DNA of 36,498 bases from an uncultured Pelagibacteraceae bacterium (GTDB lineage Bacteria; Pseudomonadota; Alphaproteobacteria; Pelagibacterales; Pelagibacteraceae), in the NCBI GenBank assembly GCA_902573985.1, contig CACGLS010000003.1, positions 1 to 36,498 of the forward strand, written 5' to 3'. The translations under genes and the position numbers were made by a program. Below are positions 25,697 to 34,949 of the stretch, in pieces. The notes below the pieces were generated by a model. That model had not been told where the DNA came from. It ran no database searches and saw only the letters and a program-made list of their open reading frames with translations. Position 1 is the first letter of the stretch. Every line of letters begins with the position of its first letter.

Positions 25697-26775
25697 TATA
25701 ATTTATAATTAATTCTTTTTTCTGTCATTTCAACACTATGTACCATGCTTTCATAAAAACCGGCTTTAGTAATTTTTGTAAATTTTGCATTTTTGGATAT
25801 TTGTTTCAAATTTTTTGCACCAATATAACCCATAGAAGACCGAAGCCCGCCTTTTAATTGATAAATTATTTTTGAAACATTGCCTTTATATTCAACTCTA
25901 CCTTCTACTCCTTCAGGGACAAATTTAGATTTATCTCTAAATTTTTTTTGGAAATACCTATTTGCTGATCCAGATGACATAGCTCCTATTGAACCCATCC
26001 CCCTATATTGTTTATAAGTTTTTCCTTTAAATTTAAATTTTCTTCCAGGACTTTCTTCGGTGCCTGCAAATATTGAACCCATCATGATCGCGTCTGCGCC
26101 AGCGGCAATTGCTTTGGCGATATCTCCAGAAAATTTGATCCCTCCATCAGAGATAATTTTAATTTTTTTGTTCTTTAATGCTTTCTTAACTTCTAGTATT
26201 GCCGATATTTGTGGAACTCCTATACCTGCAACCATTCTCGTTGTGCAAATTGACCCTGGGCCTATTCCAACCTTAATAATATCAGCTCCATGATTAAATA
26301 ATTTTTTTGCAGCTTCGCCAGTAGCAATATTTCCAACACATACTGGAACTGACTTGCTTGTTTTTTTTAATATTTCTAAAATTTTTAAAACTTTTTCGCT
26401 ATGACCATGAGCTGTATCTACTACAATTAAATCACATCCATTATTTAAAAGTGATTTAGCTCTTTCTAAATCCTCTTTATTTGTTCCGATAGCTGCTCCA
26501 ACTAATAGTTTTTTTTTCTTTACTTTTTTAATTTCATTCGATTGTTTTTTAATATTTAAGTTACGATGTATCACTCCTATTCCTCCAGCACTAGCGATCG
26601 CAATAGCCATTTTCGACTCTGTAACTGTATCCATAGCAGAAGATAAAAAGGGAACTTTTAAAGCTATTTTATTTGTCAATTTTAAAGAAATATCTGTTTC
26701 AGAAGGCAGAATCTCCGAGTATCGGGGAAGTAGTAATACATCATCAAATGTCAAAGACTCTTTTATTGATACCAT
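25696..26775 (-). CDS. guaB: IMP dehydrogenase lacking the CBS module
   Basis: GuaB oxidises IMP to XMP with NAD, the rate-limiting step to guanine nucleotides. The 359-residue protein starts with LTFDDVLLLPRYSEILP, carries SSAMDTVTESKMAIAIASAGGIGVIHRNL, the catalytic GIGPGSICTTRM (Cys177), DGGIKFSGDIAKAIAAGADAIMMGS, the flap YRGMGSIGAMSSGSANRYFQ and VPEGVEGRVEYKG. Typical IMPDHs are about 480-500 residues because two CBS domains are inserted in the barrel; here NEIKKVKKKK (about residue 80-89) runs straight into LLVGAAIG, so that insert is absent. The flap and EGRV region argue against GMP reductase, which also lacks CBS. Context with guaA agrees. Loss of CBS implies loss of the adenine/guanine nucleotide allostery described for that module. 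Confidence 0.95.
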   Translation of the reverse strand: MVSIKESLTFDDVLLLPRYSEILPSETDISLKLTNKIALKVPFLSSAMDTVTESKMAIAIASAGGIGVIHRNLNIKKQSNEIKKVKKKKLLVGAAIGTNKEDLERAKSLLNNGCDLIVVDTAHGHSEKVLKILEILKKTSKSVPVCVGNIATGEAAKKLFNHGADIIKVGIGPGSICTTRMVAGIGVPQISAILEVKKALKNKKIKIISDGGIKFSGDIAKAIAAGADAIMMGSIFAGTEESPGRKFKFKGKTYKQYRGMGSIGAMSSGSANRYFQKKFRDKSKFVPEGVEGRVEYKGNVSKIIYQLKGGLRSSMGYIGAKNLKQISKNAKFTKITKAGFYESMVHSVEMTEKRINYKL

Positions 26776-26801
26776 ATAAACTTATATACAATTTTTATAA
26801 T

Positions 26802-27428
26802 TTATAAAGTCTTTAAAATTCTACAATGTAAATAAGTTTCTTTTGACTCCATTCTACTTGATTTTGGTTTAAAAAAATTTACGTTTTTAAAGAGTGATTT
26901 TGCAAGATTCTTCACTTCGATAAAATCCTCGCCCATAAAAAGCTTTGATATGAAAACTCCGTTATTTTTAAGAATTTTAGTTGATAGTTGAAGAGTTTCA
27001 TTACTCAATAGATTTGTTCTAATTGAGTCTAGAGATTTATTTCCCGTTGTATCTGCGGCCATGTCCGAAATTATAACATCTAAATTACCATTAAAGTAAT
27101 TTATGATTTTATCTTTAGTGTTGTGGTCTAAAATATCACAATTCAAGAATTTCACATTATTGATAGGCTCCATTTTTTTTATATCTATAGAAAGAATCTT
27201 TCCATTTGTTATGATTTTACTAGCAACTTGCGACCAGCCGCCTGGAAATGAACCTAAATCTAATAAATTAGTATTTTTTTTTAAAAACTTAAATTTGTTA
27301 TTTAACTCGATTAATTTGAATGAAGCTCTAGATCTAAAACCTAAAGTTTTAGATTTTTTTACGAATTGATCTCTATGCTGTTTGATCCTCCAGCTATTAC
27401 TTTTTTTTTTTCGTTTAGACTTTTTCAT
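26802..27428 (-). CDS. rlmE: 23S rRNA 2'-O-ribose U2552 methyltransferase (FtsJ/RrmJ)
   Basis: RlmE methylates a uridine in the A-loop of 23S rRNA, a late step of 50S maturation. The 208-residue protein has a basic N-terminus, SRASFKLIELNNKF (catalytic Lys38), the SAM-binding LLDLGSFPGGWSQVAS (55-70), DVIISDMAADTTGN with the catalytic Asp (122), SKLFMGED (Lys162) and SSRMESKETYL with the last tetrad residue, Glu. It overlaps pssA by one base and precedes guaB by 26 bases on the same strand; rlmE-guaB adjacency recurs in alphaproteobacteria. Confidence 0.94.
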   Translation of the reverse strand: MKKSKRKKKSNSWRIKQHRDQFVKKSKTLGFRSRASFKLIELNNKFKFLKKNTNLLDLGSFPGGWSQVASKIITNGKILSIDIKKMEPINNVKFLNCDILDHNTKDKIINYFNGNLDVIISDMAADTTGNKSLDSIRTNLLSNETLQLSTKILKNNGVFISKLFMGEDFIEVKNLAKSLFKNVNFFKPKSSRMESKETYLHCRILKTL

Positions 27429-28219
27429 TACAAAATATCTTCATGATCCTCATCAGATATTTTAGTAGAGTTTCTATTTTGTTGTTTTTTATAAAGAAAA
27501 ATACTTACAGGTATTGTTATTAAATACATTAAGCTAAAAATTAAAAGTGTCTCAAATGTATAAAATAATAGTGCAATAAAAATTATGCCAATAGTAAGTA
27601 ATAAAAAGACTGTAGTTTTTGATGAGATAGATATTTTTTTTAAAGATAGAGTAGGAATTTTACTTACCAATAATAAAGCAATTAAAATTGTTAAATAAGG
27701 TGTTAAAGATTTTACAATTATATTAAAATCAAAACTGCTTAGATCATAAATTAATGGCAATAAAATTAGTAAACCGCCTGCAGGTGACGGTACGCCCTCA
27801 AAAAAATTGTTTTTCCATTCTTGTTCGTTTTCCGTCTTAGTCAAATTAAATCTTGCCAATCTTAAAACACAACAAACAGAATAAATTAATGCAATAGCCC
27901 ATCCTAGTTTTCCATAATTATTTAACTCCCAAAAGTAAAGAATTAAAACTGGTGCGATGCCGAAACTTACAAAGTCTGTTAAAGAGTCTAGCTCTTTTCC
28001 AAATTCTGAAGTTCCTTTAATTAATCTTGCAACTCTACCATCTAACGCATCTAATATGGCTGCAAGCAAGATTAGGGTAACGGCTAAGCTAAAATTTCCA
28101 TCAATTGAAAATTTAATTGAACTAATCCCAAGACAAACACCGCCTAATGTTAATATATTTGGTAAAAGGTATCTTGTTTTTTTAGATGATACTAATTTAA
28201 ATTTTTTATTTTGTTCCAT
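27428..28219 (-). CDS. pssA: CDP-diacylglycerol--serine O-phosphatidyltransferase
   Basis: PssA makes phosphatidylserine from CDP-diacylglycerol and serine, at the inner membrane. The 263-residue polytopic protein has the CDP-alcohol phosphatidyltransferase motif D57-x2-D60-G-x2-A-R65-x8-G74-x3-D78-x3-D82 (read from ILDALDGRVARL...ELDSLTDFVSFG) and about seven to eight hydrophobic segments. The N-terminal LLPNILTLGGVCLG is typical of the integral-membrane PssA type. It directly follows psd with a one-base overlap, so the pair makes phosphatidylethanolamine. The serine specificity is taken from that context. Confidence 0.94.
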   Translation of the reverse strand: MEQNKKFKLVSSKKTRYLLPNILTLGGVCLGISSIKFSIDGNFSLAVTLILLAAILDALDGRVARLIKGTSEFGKELDSLTDFVSFGIAPVLILYFWELNNYGKLGWAIALIYSVCCVLRLARFNLTKTENEQEWKNNFFEGVPSPAGGLLILLPLIYDLSSFDFNIIVKSLTPYLTILIALLLVSKIPTLSLKKISISSKTTVFLLLTIGIIFIALLFYTFETLLIFSLMYLITIPVSIFLYKKQQNRNSTKISDEDHEDIL

Positions 28220-28869
28220 TACTCTGAGGCTAGCAAACTTTCTCCAGCAACAACATTTTGCCCTAGTTTAGCTAAAACTTTTTTGTTTTTGAAATATATG
28301 TCTACTCTACTACCAAATCTTATCATCCCAACTCTATCGCCTTGTTTTAATTCTTGTCCTTGTTCTACATCACAAACTATTCTTCTTGCTATTAAACCAG
28401 CTATCTGCACAATAATAATTTCTTCGTTATTCTTATTTGACTTTATTTTGAAAAAGTTTCTTTCATTCTCCTCACTAGCTTTATCTAAGGAGGCATTTAA
28501 AAATTTTCCTGGTTTATAATATATTTCTTCTATCTTTCCTGATGTTGGAGTTCTATTAACATGACAATTAAAAACATTCATAAATATACTTATTTTCGTA
28601 AATGTAGTATTTTCTAACCTTAATTCTTCCGGTCCAGATCTTTCGGATATGTCAGTTACTAAACCATCTGCGGGACTTACAAGAAAAAAATCGTCTTTAA
28701 TTGAAAAACGTTCTGGATCTCTGAAAAAATAATATACCCATATTGAAATTATGATAAATAATAGGCCAAGTAATTTGGAAAAGAATAAAACTAAAAAAGT
28801 GATAAGGACAGAAATAGCTAAGAATTTATATCCTTCTTTATGTATTTTAGGAAAAATTGTATTAAACAT
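28219..28869 (-). CDS. psd: Phosphatidylserine decarboxylase proenzyme
   Basis: Psd decarboxylates phosphatidylserine to phosphatidylethanolamine. The 216-residue protein is of the short type, with an N-terminal membrane segment pair (about 15-50), VSPADGLVTDIS (about 64-75), a central NVFNCHVNRTP segment, and the self-cleavage site in MIRFGSRVDIYF, where the Gly-Ser bond splits to give a pyruvoyl group at Ser187. It heads a nine-gene minus-strand unit and diverges from icd with a 64-base spacer that contains overlapping promoter-like signals. Confidence 0.93.
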   Translation of the reverse strand: MFNTIFPKIHKEGYKFLAISVLITFLVLFFSKLLGLLFIIISIWVYYFFRDPERFSIKDDFFLVSPADGLVTDISERSGPEELRLENTTFTKISIFMNVFNCHVNRTPTSGKIEEIYYKPGKFLNASLDKASEENERNFFKIKSNKNNEEIIIVQIAGLIARRIVCDVEQGQELKQGDRVGMIRFGSRVDIYFKNKKVLAKLGQNVVAGESLLASE

Positions 28870-28879
28870 AATTTTAAGT

Positions 28880-28907
28880 TTGCTAAATTTTTCTTAATAT
28901 GTATAAA
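28880..28907 (+). promoter_or_regulatory. Candidate promoter for icd
   Basis: TTGCTA (28880-28885) and TATAAA (28902-28907) are separated by 16 bases, placing transcription start near 28914 and leaving a leader of about 20 bases before the ATG. The hexamers, spacing and T-rich spacer closely repeat those ahead of rpsF. Confidence 0.45.
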
Positions 28908-28927
28908 AATTGAAGTTTATCAATCAA
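28900..28927 (-). promoter_or_regulatory. Candidate promoter for the psd operon
   Basis: On the minus strand TTGATT (28927-28922) and TATACA (28905-28900) are 16 bases apart, giving a start near 28893 and a leader of roughly 25 bases before psd. Its -10 overlaps the icd -10 on the opposite strand, so the two would share one melting region. Confidence 0.35.
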
Positions 28928-28933
28928 TATTTT

Positions 28934-30148
28934 ATGGCAAAAATAAAAGTAAAAAATCCAGTAGTTGAGTTAGATGGTGACGAAATGACTAGGATAATAT
29001 GGTCATTTATTAAAGATAAGCTTATTAAGCCTTATCTAGAGATTGACTTAAAATACTATGATCTTGGAATGGAGAGTAGGGATAAAACTGGTGACCAGAT
29101 TACAATAGATGCAGCTAATGCTATCAAACAGCACGGTGTTGGCATTAAATGTGCTACTATTACTCCAGACGAGGCACGTGTAGAAGAATTCAAGCTAAAG
29201 AAAATGTGGAAGTCTCCTAATGGAACCATTAGAAATATTTTAGGAGGAACAGTATTTAGAGAGCCAATAATTTGTAAAAATGTTCCAAAATTAGTCCCTG
29301 GATGGACTAAACCTATTGTAATTGGAAGACACGCATTTGGAGATCAATACCGAGCTACAGACTTTTTAATACCTGGAGAAGGCGATCTTGAAATCAAGTG
29401 GACTTCAAAAGATGGTAAAAATAAAAAAGAATTTAAAGTTTTTGATTTTCCTAGCTCAGGAACAGCCCTTGCGATGTACAACCTAGACGATTCGATAAGA
29501 AATTTTGCAAGAGCGTGCATGAATTATGGTCTTGGAAGAAAATGGCCAGTTTATTTATCTACTAAAAACACAATCCTTAAAGCTTACGATGGTAGGTTTA
29601 AAGATCTTTTCCAAGAAGTTTTTGAAAAAGAATTTGCTGACAAATTTAAAAAAGTAAATATTACCTATGAACATAGATTAATAGATGACATGGTTGCGTG
29701 TGCTATGAAATGGGATGGAGGGTATATATGGGCCTGTAAAAATTATGATGGTGATGTACAATCCGACACGGTAGCTCAAGGCTTTGGGTCTTTAGGACTC
29801 ATGACCAGTGTTTTAATGACACCTGACGGCAAAACTGTAGAGTCCGAAGCGGCTCATGGAACTGTAACAAGACATTACAGAATGCACCAGCAAGGGAAGG
29901 AAACTTCTACTAACCCTATTGCTTCGATATTTGCATGGACAAGAGGATTGGCTCATAGAGGGAAACTTGATGATACTAAGGAACTGATTAAATTTTCTCA
30001 TGATATTGAGGAGGTATGTGTTAAAACAGTTGAAAGCGGTTCAATGACAAAAGATTTGGCAGTTTTAATAGATAAATCAAATAAATATCTAACTACGAAT
30101 CAATTCTTGGAAGCTATTGTTGGAAATTTAAAAAAGAAACTTAACTAA
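28934..30148 (+). CDS. icd: NADP-dependent isocitrate dehydrogenase
   Basis: Icd converts isocitrate to 2-oxoglutarate in the TCA cycle, with NADPH formed. The 404-residue protein is the homodimeric type shared with eukaryotes, beginning [23 protein letters not shown] and containing [16 protein letters not shown], the substrate-binding [62 protein letters not shown] and [12 protein letters not shown]. The start is the ATG at 28934; an upstream in-frame TTG would add eight unsupported residues. The cofactor choice is by family. It converges on alaS with an 8-base overlap; recA-alaS-icd adjacency is common in alphaproteobacteria. Confidence 0.96.
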   Translation: MAKIKVKNPVVELDGDEMTRIIWSFIKDKLIKPYLEIDLKYYDLGMESRDKTGDQITIDAANAIKQHGVGIKCATITPDEARVEEFKLKKMWKSPNGTIRNILGGTVFREPIICKNVPKLVPGWTKPIVIGRHAFGDQYRATDFLIPGEGDLEIKWTSKDGKNKKEFKVFDFPSSGTALAMYNLDDSIRNFARACMNYGLGRKWPVYLSTKNTILKAYDGRFKDLFQEVFEKEFADKFKKVNITYEHRLIDDMVACAMKWDGGYIWACKNYDGDVQSDTVAQGFGSLGLMTSVLMTPDGKTVESEAAHGTVTRHYRMHQQGKETSTNPIASIFAWTRGLAHRGKLDDTKELIKFSHDIEEVCVKTVESGSMTKDLAVLIDKSNKYLTTNQFLEAIVGNLKKKLN

Positions 30149-32816
30149 TTTTTTTAGATATTTCTTTAAAAGCTTCCTCAATTTTGTTTTGATCTACACC
30201 ACCGGCTTGAGCAAAATCTTTTCTACCACCACCGCCTTTGCCGCCTAAAATAGTAGATGCAGCTTTTACTAAATCGACAGCATCATATTTTGATGTTAGG
30301 TCTTGAGAAATTCCTACAGCTAAACCGACCTTATCTTCAAACGTCGAAATACTAATTATTATTCCAGATTTAATATCTTTTTTTCCTTGATCAATTATAC
30401 TTCTTAGTTCTTTTGGAGGAAAATCTTTTAAAATTTGTTCTCGAATTAATATATTCCCAATTTTTTTATCCTTGATAATATTTTTACTTTTATCTTTCTT
30501 GATACCTTCAATTTTTACTTTATTAAGCTGTTTATTTAGATTTTTCAAATTTTCAGACAAATCTAAATCTTCATTAAAATCAGGTTCAATTTTCAATTTT
30601 TGTAGTTCATTTTCAATTAATTTTATATCTTTTTTTAGATTAGATTCTTTCAGGGATTTATCTTCTTTTTGTGTTTTTTCGTATTCCTCTAATTGCTTGC
30701 CCCTTAGTGCCTCAACCCTTCTAACTCCTGATGCAATAGATGATTGACTTATTACTTTAAAATTACCAACTTCTCTGGTGTTTTTAACATGAGTTCCCCC
30801 ACATAATTCTGTTGAGAAGAAACCATTATTTTCTTTTCCCATGAACACCACTCTTACCTCCTCGCCATACTTTTCACCAAATAATGCAAGAGCACCCATG
30901 CCAACCGCCTCCTTTGGGGTCATTATTCTTGTTTGCACATCAGAAGAACCCTCTACTATTTCATTAACTATATTATTTATTTTAGTCATTTCCTCTTTTT
31001 CAATAGGTTTATTATGACTAAAATCAAATCTTAACCTTTCAGGAGAGACTAATGATCCTTTTTGTGTCACATGCTTTCCCAAGATTTTTCTTAATGATTC
31101 ATGTAATAAATGAGTTGCTGAATGATAGGCTTTTGAATTATTTCTTTTTAAAACATCAATTTCTAAATTAACGCTTTGCCCAATAGAAATTGAACCCTTT
31201 TCAACTTTTCCATAATGAACAAATAAATCTCCCATTTTTTTTTGAGTATCATTTACTTTAATTTTACAATCGGAATTAAAAATATAACCCTGATCACCTA
31301 CTTGACCACCTGACTCTCCATAAAATGGAGTTTGATTTGTTATGACTTCTATTTCATCTTCAGTACTAGCGGAGTCTACAAATTTACCTTCTTTTGAAAT
31401 TTTAATTATTACACCTTCAGCTTTATCAAATTCATAGCCTAAAAATTCAGTAGGACTTAATTCCTCTCTAGCTTTAAACCACCTTTCCTCAACAGACTTA
31501 TCTCCTGATCCTTTCCAATTCGCTCTCGCTAAAGTTTTGCTTTTTTCCATCTCACTCTCAAAACCAACATTATCTACTTTAATATCTTTACCTCTTAGGA
31601 TGTCAGCGGTAAGGTCTAAAGGAAAGCCATAAGTATCGTATAATTTAAAAGCTTCAAAACCTGGAAAAATTTTATTTTGAACTTTGTTTAAATTTTCATT
31701 GAGTATTTTCATACCGCGCTCTAAAAGAGAAGAAAATTTCTCTTCTTCATTTTTAAGAGTTTCAACTATCAACTCTCTTCCACTTATCAATTCTGGATAA
31801 CTGTTTTGCATCTCATTTAATAAAACTTCAAAAAGTTTAAAAAAAACAGGATTTTTGCTACCTAAAGAATGAGCGTGTCTCATCCCTCTTCTCATAATTC
31901 TTCTTAAAACATATCCGCGTCCTTCATTTGAAGGTAATATTCCTTCAGCAATTAAAAAACTACTTGCTCTTAAGTGATCAGCAATAACTCTGTGGCTTGC
32001 TATTGTTTTGTTGCTGATTGAAGTCTTTGTTATATCAGATGAGGCAGCCATTATTTTTTGAAAGTGATCAATTTTATAGTTATCGTGAGTACCTTGCAAA
32101 ACTGCTGTCATCCTTTCAAGCCCCATACCTGTATCGACTGAGGGTTTCGGTAGTTCAATTCTTTTTTCTTTTGATATTTGCTCGTACTGCATAAATACAA
32201 GGTTCCAAATTTCTATAAATCTGTCACCGTCTTCGTCAGAACTGCCAGGTGGGCCACCTTTCAACTTGTCACCATGATCATAAAAAATTTCAGAACAGGG
32301 ACCACAGGGTCCTGTGTCTCCCATTGACCAAAAATTATCAGATGTTGAAATTTTTATTATTTTGCTTTCATTTAATCCAGCAATTTTTTTCCAAAGATTA
32401 AATGCATCATTATCTTCATGAAAAACAGTAACTAATAATTTTTCTTTAGGTAAACTAAAGTCTTTGGTTAACAGATTCCAAGCATGATGAATAGCTTGTT
32501 CTTTAAAATAATCTCCGAATGAGAAATTTCCCAACATTTCAAAAAAAGTGTGATGTCTAGGAGTGTAACCAACATTTTCTAAATCATTATGTTTTCCTCC
32601 TGCCCTTACACATTTTTGAGATGTTGTAGCTGTTTTATAATCTCTTTTTTCTAATCCTGTGAAAACATTTTTAAATTGAACCATGCCTGAGTTGGTAAAC
32701 ATCAAGGTAGGATCATTGTTCGGAACTAAGTTGCTAGAGTCTACAATCTTATGATTGTTTTTTTTAAAATAATCTAAGAATTTTTTCCTGACATCGGTAA
32801 GTAAAATTTGGCCCAT
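30141..32816 (-). CDS. alaS: Alanyl-tRNA synthetase
   Basis: AlaS charges tRNA-Ala. The 891-residue protein has the class II catalytic core near the N-terminus ([28 protein letters not shown], then [19 protein letters not shown] and TGMGLERM), the tRNA-recognition region, the editing domain with its zinc ligands in [15 protein letters not shown] and [11 protein letters not shown], and the C-terminal DHHA1/C-Ala domain with the glycine-rich [16 protein letters not shown]. Full length, with no missing domain. It lies 43 bases downstream of the DUF779 gene; the usual upstream neighbour in this clade would be recA. Confidence 0.97.
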   Translation of the reverse strand: MGQILLTDVRKKFLDYFKKNNHKIVDSSNLVPNNDPTLMFTNSGMVQFKNVFTGLEKRDYKTATTSQKCVRAGGKHNDLENVGYTPRHHTFFEMLGNFSFGDYFKEQAIHHAWNLLTKDFSLPKEKLLVTVFHEDNDAFNLWKKIAGLNESKIIKISTSDNFWSMGDTGPCGPCSEIFYDHGDKLKGGPPGSSDEDGDRFIEIWNLVFMQYEQISKEKRIELPKPSVDTGMGLERMTAVLQGTHDNYKIDHFQKIMAASSDITKTSISNKTIASHRVIADHLRASSFLIAEGILPSNEGRGYVLRRIMRRGMRHAHSLGSKNPVFFKLFEVLLNEMQNSYPELISGRELIVETLKNEEEKFSSLLERGMKILNENLNKVQNKIFPGFEAFKLYDTYGFPLDLTADILRGKDIKVDNVGFESEMEKSKTLARANWKGSGDKSVEERWFKAREELSPTEFLGYEFDKAEGVIIKISKEGKFVDSASTEDEIEVITNQTPFYGESGGQVGDQGYIFNSDCKIKVNDTQKKMGDLFVHYGKVEKGSISIGQSVNLEIDVLKRNNSKAYHSATHLLHESLRKILGKHVTQKGSLVSPERLRFDFSHNKPIEKEEMTKINNIVNEIVEGSSDVQTRIMTPKEAVGMGALALFGEKYGEEVRVVFMGKENNGFFSTELCGGTHVKNTREVGNFKVISQSSIASGVRRVEALRGKQLEEYEKTQKEDKSLKESNLKKDIKLIENELQKLKIEPDFNEDLDLSENLKNLNKQLNKVKIEGIKKDKSKNIIKDKKIGNILIREQILKDFPPKELRSIIDQGKKDIKSGIIISISTFEDKVGLAVGISQDLTSKYDAVDLVKAASTILGGKGGGGRKDFAQAGGVDQNKIEEAFKEISKKIS

Positions 32817-32859
32817 ATTTAATTAAATACAGATATTTTAGAACTTGTCTATAAAGAGA

Positions 32860-33216
32860 TTAATTAGTCTGCTTTTTATCGTTATCTACAACAACGCATA
32901 TTTCAGATTTTGTAAGAAATCTTTGTCCCGTACCATTATCTAATGAAAACATCCCTCCAATTCCTTTAACTGCATCAATTGTTAGATCTGTGTGTTTCCA
33001 CTTTTCGTATTGATCCTCATTCATATAAAAAGGGGTTCCATCTACCTCTCCCAGTTTTACATCACTGTTACCTACTTGATATTCTTTGGCTGGAAAACAC
33101 ATAGGCGCACTTCCATCACAACATCCGCCTGATTGATGAAATAAAAGATCATCTCCGTGAACATCTTTAATTTTATTAAGAAGTTTTTTTGCAGATAATG
33201 TGAATGATACTTTCAT
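32860..33216 (-). CDS. DUF779 protein, aldehyde dehydrogenase-associated
   Basis: This small acidic protein of about 118 residues has the DUF779 signature FHQSGGCCDGSAPMCFP with three close cysteines that could bind a metal, then DGTPFYMNEDQYEKWKHTDLTIDAVKG and a C-terminal GQRFLTKSEICV. DUF779 genes are repeatedly found beside aldehyde dehydrogenases, as here; the biochemical role is not established. I prefer the ATG at 33216 (MKVSFTLSAKKLL), where family similarity begins. Another in-frame ATG at 33234 would add six residues but lies within the right arm of a strong hairpin. It follows ald by about 51 bases and is presumably co-transcribed with it. Confidence 0.85.
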   Translation of the reverse strand: MKVSFTLSAKKLLNKIKDVHGDDLLFHQSGGCCDGSAPMCFPAKEYQVGNSDVKLGEVDGTPFYMNEDQYEKWKHTDLTIDAVKGIGGMFSLDNGTGQRFLTKSEICVVVDNDKKQTN

Positions 33217-33227
33217 TTGTATGTTTC

Positions 33228-33252
33228 GGCCCATGATTTAGAATCATGGGCC
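33228..33252 (-). repeat. Perfect inverted repeat between ald and DUF779
   Basis: GGCCCATGATT and AATCATGGGCC form a perfect 11-base-pair stem with a three-base loop, 15 bases beyond the ald stop. The sequence is GC-rich against its surroundings. In the ald transcript it is not followed by a T-run, so it looks less like a factor-independent terminator than an mRNA-stabilising or processing hairpin, a translation-control element (it contains an ATG of the next gene), or a protein-binding palindrome. Confidence 0.8.
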
Positions 33253-33267
33253 ATTATATATTATTGG

Positions 33268-34821
33268 TTAAAAGAAGCCTAATTTTTTCTCACTGTAAGA
33301 CACATGTAAGTTCTTTACTTGTCTGTAATGATTTAGCATCATTTTGTGAGTTTCTCTTCCGATACCAGATTGTTTGTATCCGCCAAATGCAGCATGAGCT
33401 GGGTATGCATGATAGCAGTTTGTCCAAACTCTGCCTGCTTCAATACCTCTACCCATTCTGTATGCAATGTTTCCGTCTCTAGTCCAAACACCTGCTCCTA
33501 ATCCATAAAGAGTGTCATTAGCTATTTCTAATGCTTCTTTCTCATCTTTAAAAGTTGTAACTGATACAACTGGTCCAAAGATCTCTTCTTGGAATATTCG
33601 CATATTATTTTTACCTTCGAAAATTGTCGGTTGGATATAGTTTCCTTTTTCTAGACCACTATTAATTTTAGCTTCACTTCCACCACATAGAACTTTGGCA
33701 CCTTCTTTTTTACCTAAGTCTAAATAAGACTTAATTTTTTCCATTTGTTCTAATGAAGCTTGAGCTCCAATCATAGTTTCCATTTTTAAAGGATTGTCTT
33801 GTTTTACAGCTTTAGTTCTTGCAATCGCTTTCTCCATGAATTTATCATAGATAGATTTTTGAATTAAAGCTCTACTTGGACAAGTACATACTTCTCCTTG
33901 GTTAAGCGTAAACATAGCAAAACCTTCTAAACATTTATCAAAGAAGTCGTCATCTTTAGCCATTACATCTTCAAAGAAGATATTTGGCGATTTACCACCT
34001 AATTCCAAAGTAATTGGAATTAAGTTTTGAGATGCATATTGCATGATCAAACGTCCAGTTGTAGTTTCACCTGTAAAAGCAATCTTCTTAATTCTTTTCG
34101 AAGAAGCTAAAGGTTTACCTGCTTCAAGACCATATCCGCTTACAACGTTAACAACACCTGCTGGTAATAGATCTCCTATAAGTTCCATTAAAAGCATAAT
34201 TGATGCTGGTGTTTGTTCAGCTGGTTTCAAAACTACACAGTTTCCAGCTGCTAGTGCTGGAGCTAATTTCCATGTAGCCATTAACAATGGGAAGTTCCAT
34301 GGTATAATCTGACCAACTACACCTAATGGCTCAGGTATATGGTAAGAATATTCACTGTTACTTATTTCAGCAACTGAACCTTCCTCTGCTCTTATTACTC
34401 CTGCAAAATATCTCCAATGATCAATTACCAAAGGTAAATCTGCAGCCATACATTCTCTGATTGGCTTACCATTGTCTAAACACTCTGCTGTCGCTAAAAC
34501 ATTCAGATTTTTCTCTATAACATCAGCAATCTTTAAGAGTATATTTGATCTCTCAGTTATTGATGTTTTTCCCCAAGCAGGAAATGCTGCGTGGGCTGCG
34601 TCAAGAGCAAAATCAACGTCTTTTTCATTCGATCGTGGCACCTTACAGATAACTTCATTAGTAATAGGAGTAGTATTATCAAAATACTTTCCTGATTTAG
34701 GTTCTACAAATTTTCCGTTAATGTAGTTTCCATATTTAGCTTTAAATGGAAATTTAACCTTCAAATGAGAGGTATCTAAAGATGATGACACTTTCGAGCT
34801 TGATGCTTGTTGTGTACTCAT
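33268..34821 (-). CDS. NAD-dependent aldehyde dehydrogenase (ExaC/AcoD-like)
   Basis: The 517-residue protein belongs to the aldehyde dehydrogenase superfamily and oxidises an aldehyde, most likely acetaldehyde or another short aldehyde, to the acid. Signatures are [39 protein letters not shown]-type NAD-binding sequence (166-205), FTGETTTGR (249-257), LELGGKSPN with catalytic Glu273, and [11 protein letters not shown] with catalytic Cys312. The [11 protein letters not shown] form and C-terminal [18 protein letters not shown] are those of the ExaC/AcoD acetaldehyde dehydrogenase group. A strong ribosome binding site (AGGGGG) lies 4 bases before the ATG. The codon composition looks less AT-rich than neighbours, fitting high expression or different origin. 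DUF779 downstream supports the subgroup. Substrate is inference. Confidence 0.93.
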   Translation of the reverse strand: MSTQQASSSKVSSSLDTSHLKVKFPFKAKYGNYINGKFVEPKSGKYFDNTTPITNEVICKVPRSNEKDVDFALDAAHAAFPAWGKTSITERSNILLKIADVIEKNLNVLATAECLDNGKPIRECMAADLPLVIDHWRYFAGVIRAEEGSVAEISNSEYSYHIPEPLGVVGQIIPWNFPLLMATWKLAPALAAGNCVVLKPAEQTPASIMLLMELIGDLLPAGVVNVVSGYGLEAGKPLASSKRIKKIAFTGETTTGRLIMQYASQNLIPITLELGGKSPNIFFEDVMAKDDDFFDKCLEGFAMFTLNQGEVCTCPSRALIQKSIYDKFMEKAIARTKAVKQDNPLKMETMIGAQASLEQMEKIKSYLDLGKKEGAKVLCGGSEAKINSGLEKGNYIQPTIFEGKNNMRIFQEEIFGPVVSVTTFKDEKEALEIANDTLYGLGAGVWTRDGNIAYRMGRGIEAGRVWTNCYHAYPAHAAFGGYKQSGIGRETHKMMLNHYRQVKNLHVSYSEKKLGFF

Positions 34822-34901
34822 TTTTCCCCCTTTTGTTCTAATTCCTAATTAAAACCAATCTGAACTAGATTGTACACATGTATTTTTGACACTTTTTTTT
34901 G

Positions 34902-34918
34902 ATCTACTAAATGTAGAT
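34902..34918. repeat. Short inverted repeat upstream of ald
   Basis: ATCTAC and GTAGAT flank TAAAT, about 80-97 bases upstream of the ald start and outside the recA terminator region. A T8 run lies beside it. It has the size of an operator half-site pair but could be chance. The rest of the 34822-34949 spacer shows no clear -35/-10 pair that I would defend. Confidence 0.25.
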
Positions 34919-34949
34919 TAAGTCAATCTTAAGTTGATATTTCATGAGA

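Noticed and set aside
25696-26775. GMP reductase instead of IMP dehydrogenase
   Set aside because: Length fits GMP reductase, but the YRGMGSIGAM flap and the VPEGVEGRV motif are IMPDH-type, and it is grouped with guaA.
28910-28933. Upstream TTG start for icd
   Set aside because: The ATG at 28934 gives the exact family N-terminus, and the TTG falls at or before the predicted transcription start.
34841-34900. Sigma-54 or clear sigma-70 promoter ahead of ald
   Set aside because: No GG-N10-GC pair is present, and TACAAT on the minus strand near 34870 lacks a credible -35 at 16-18 bases.
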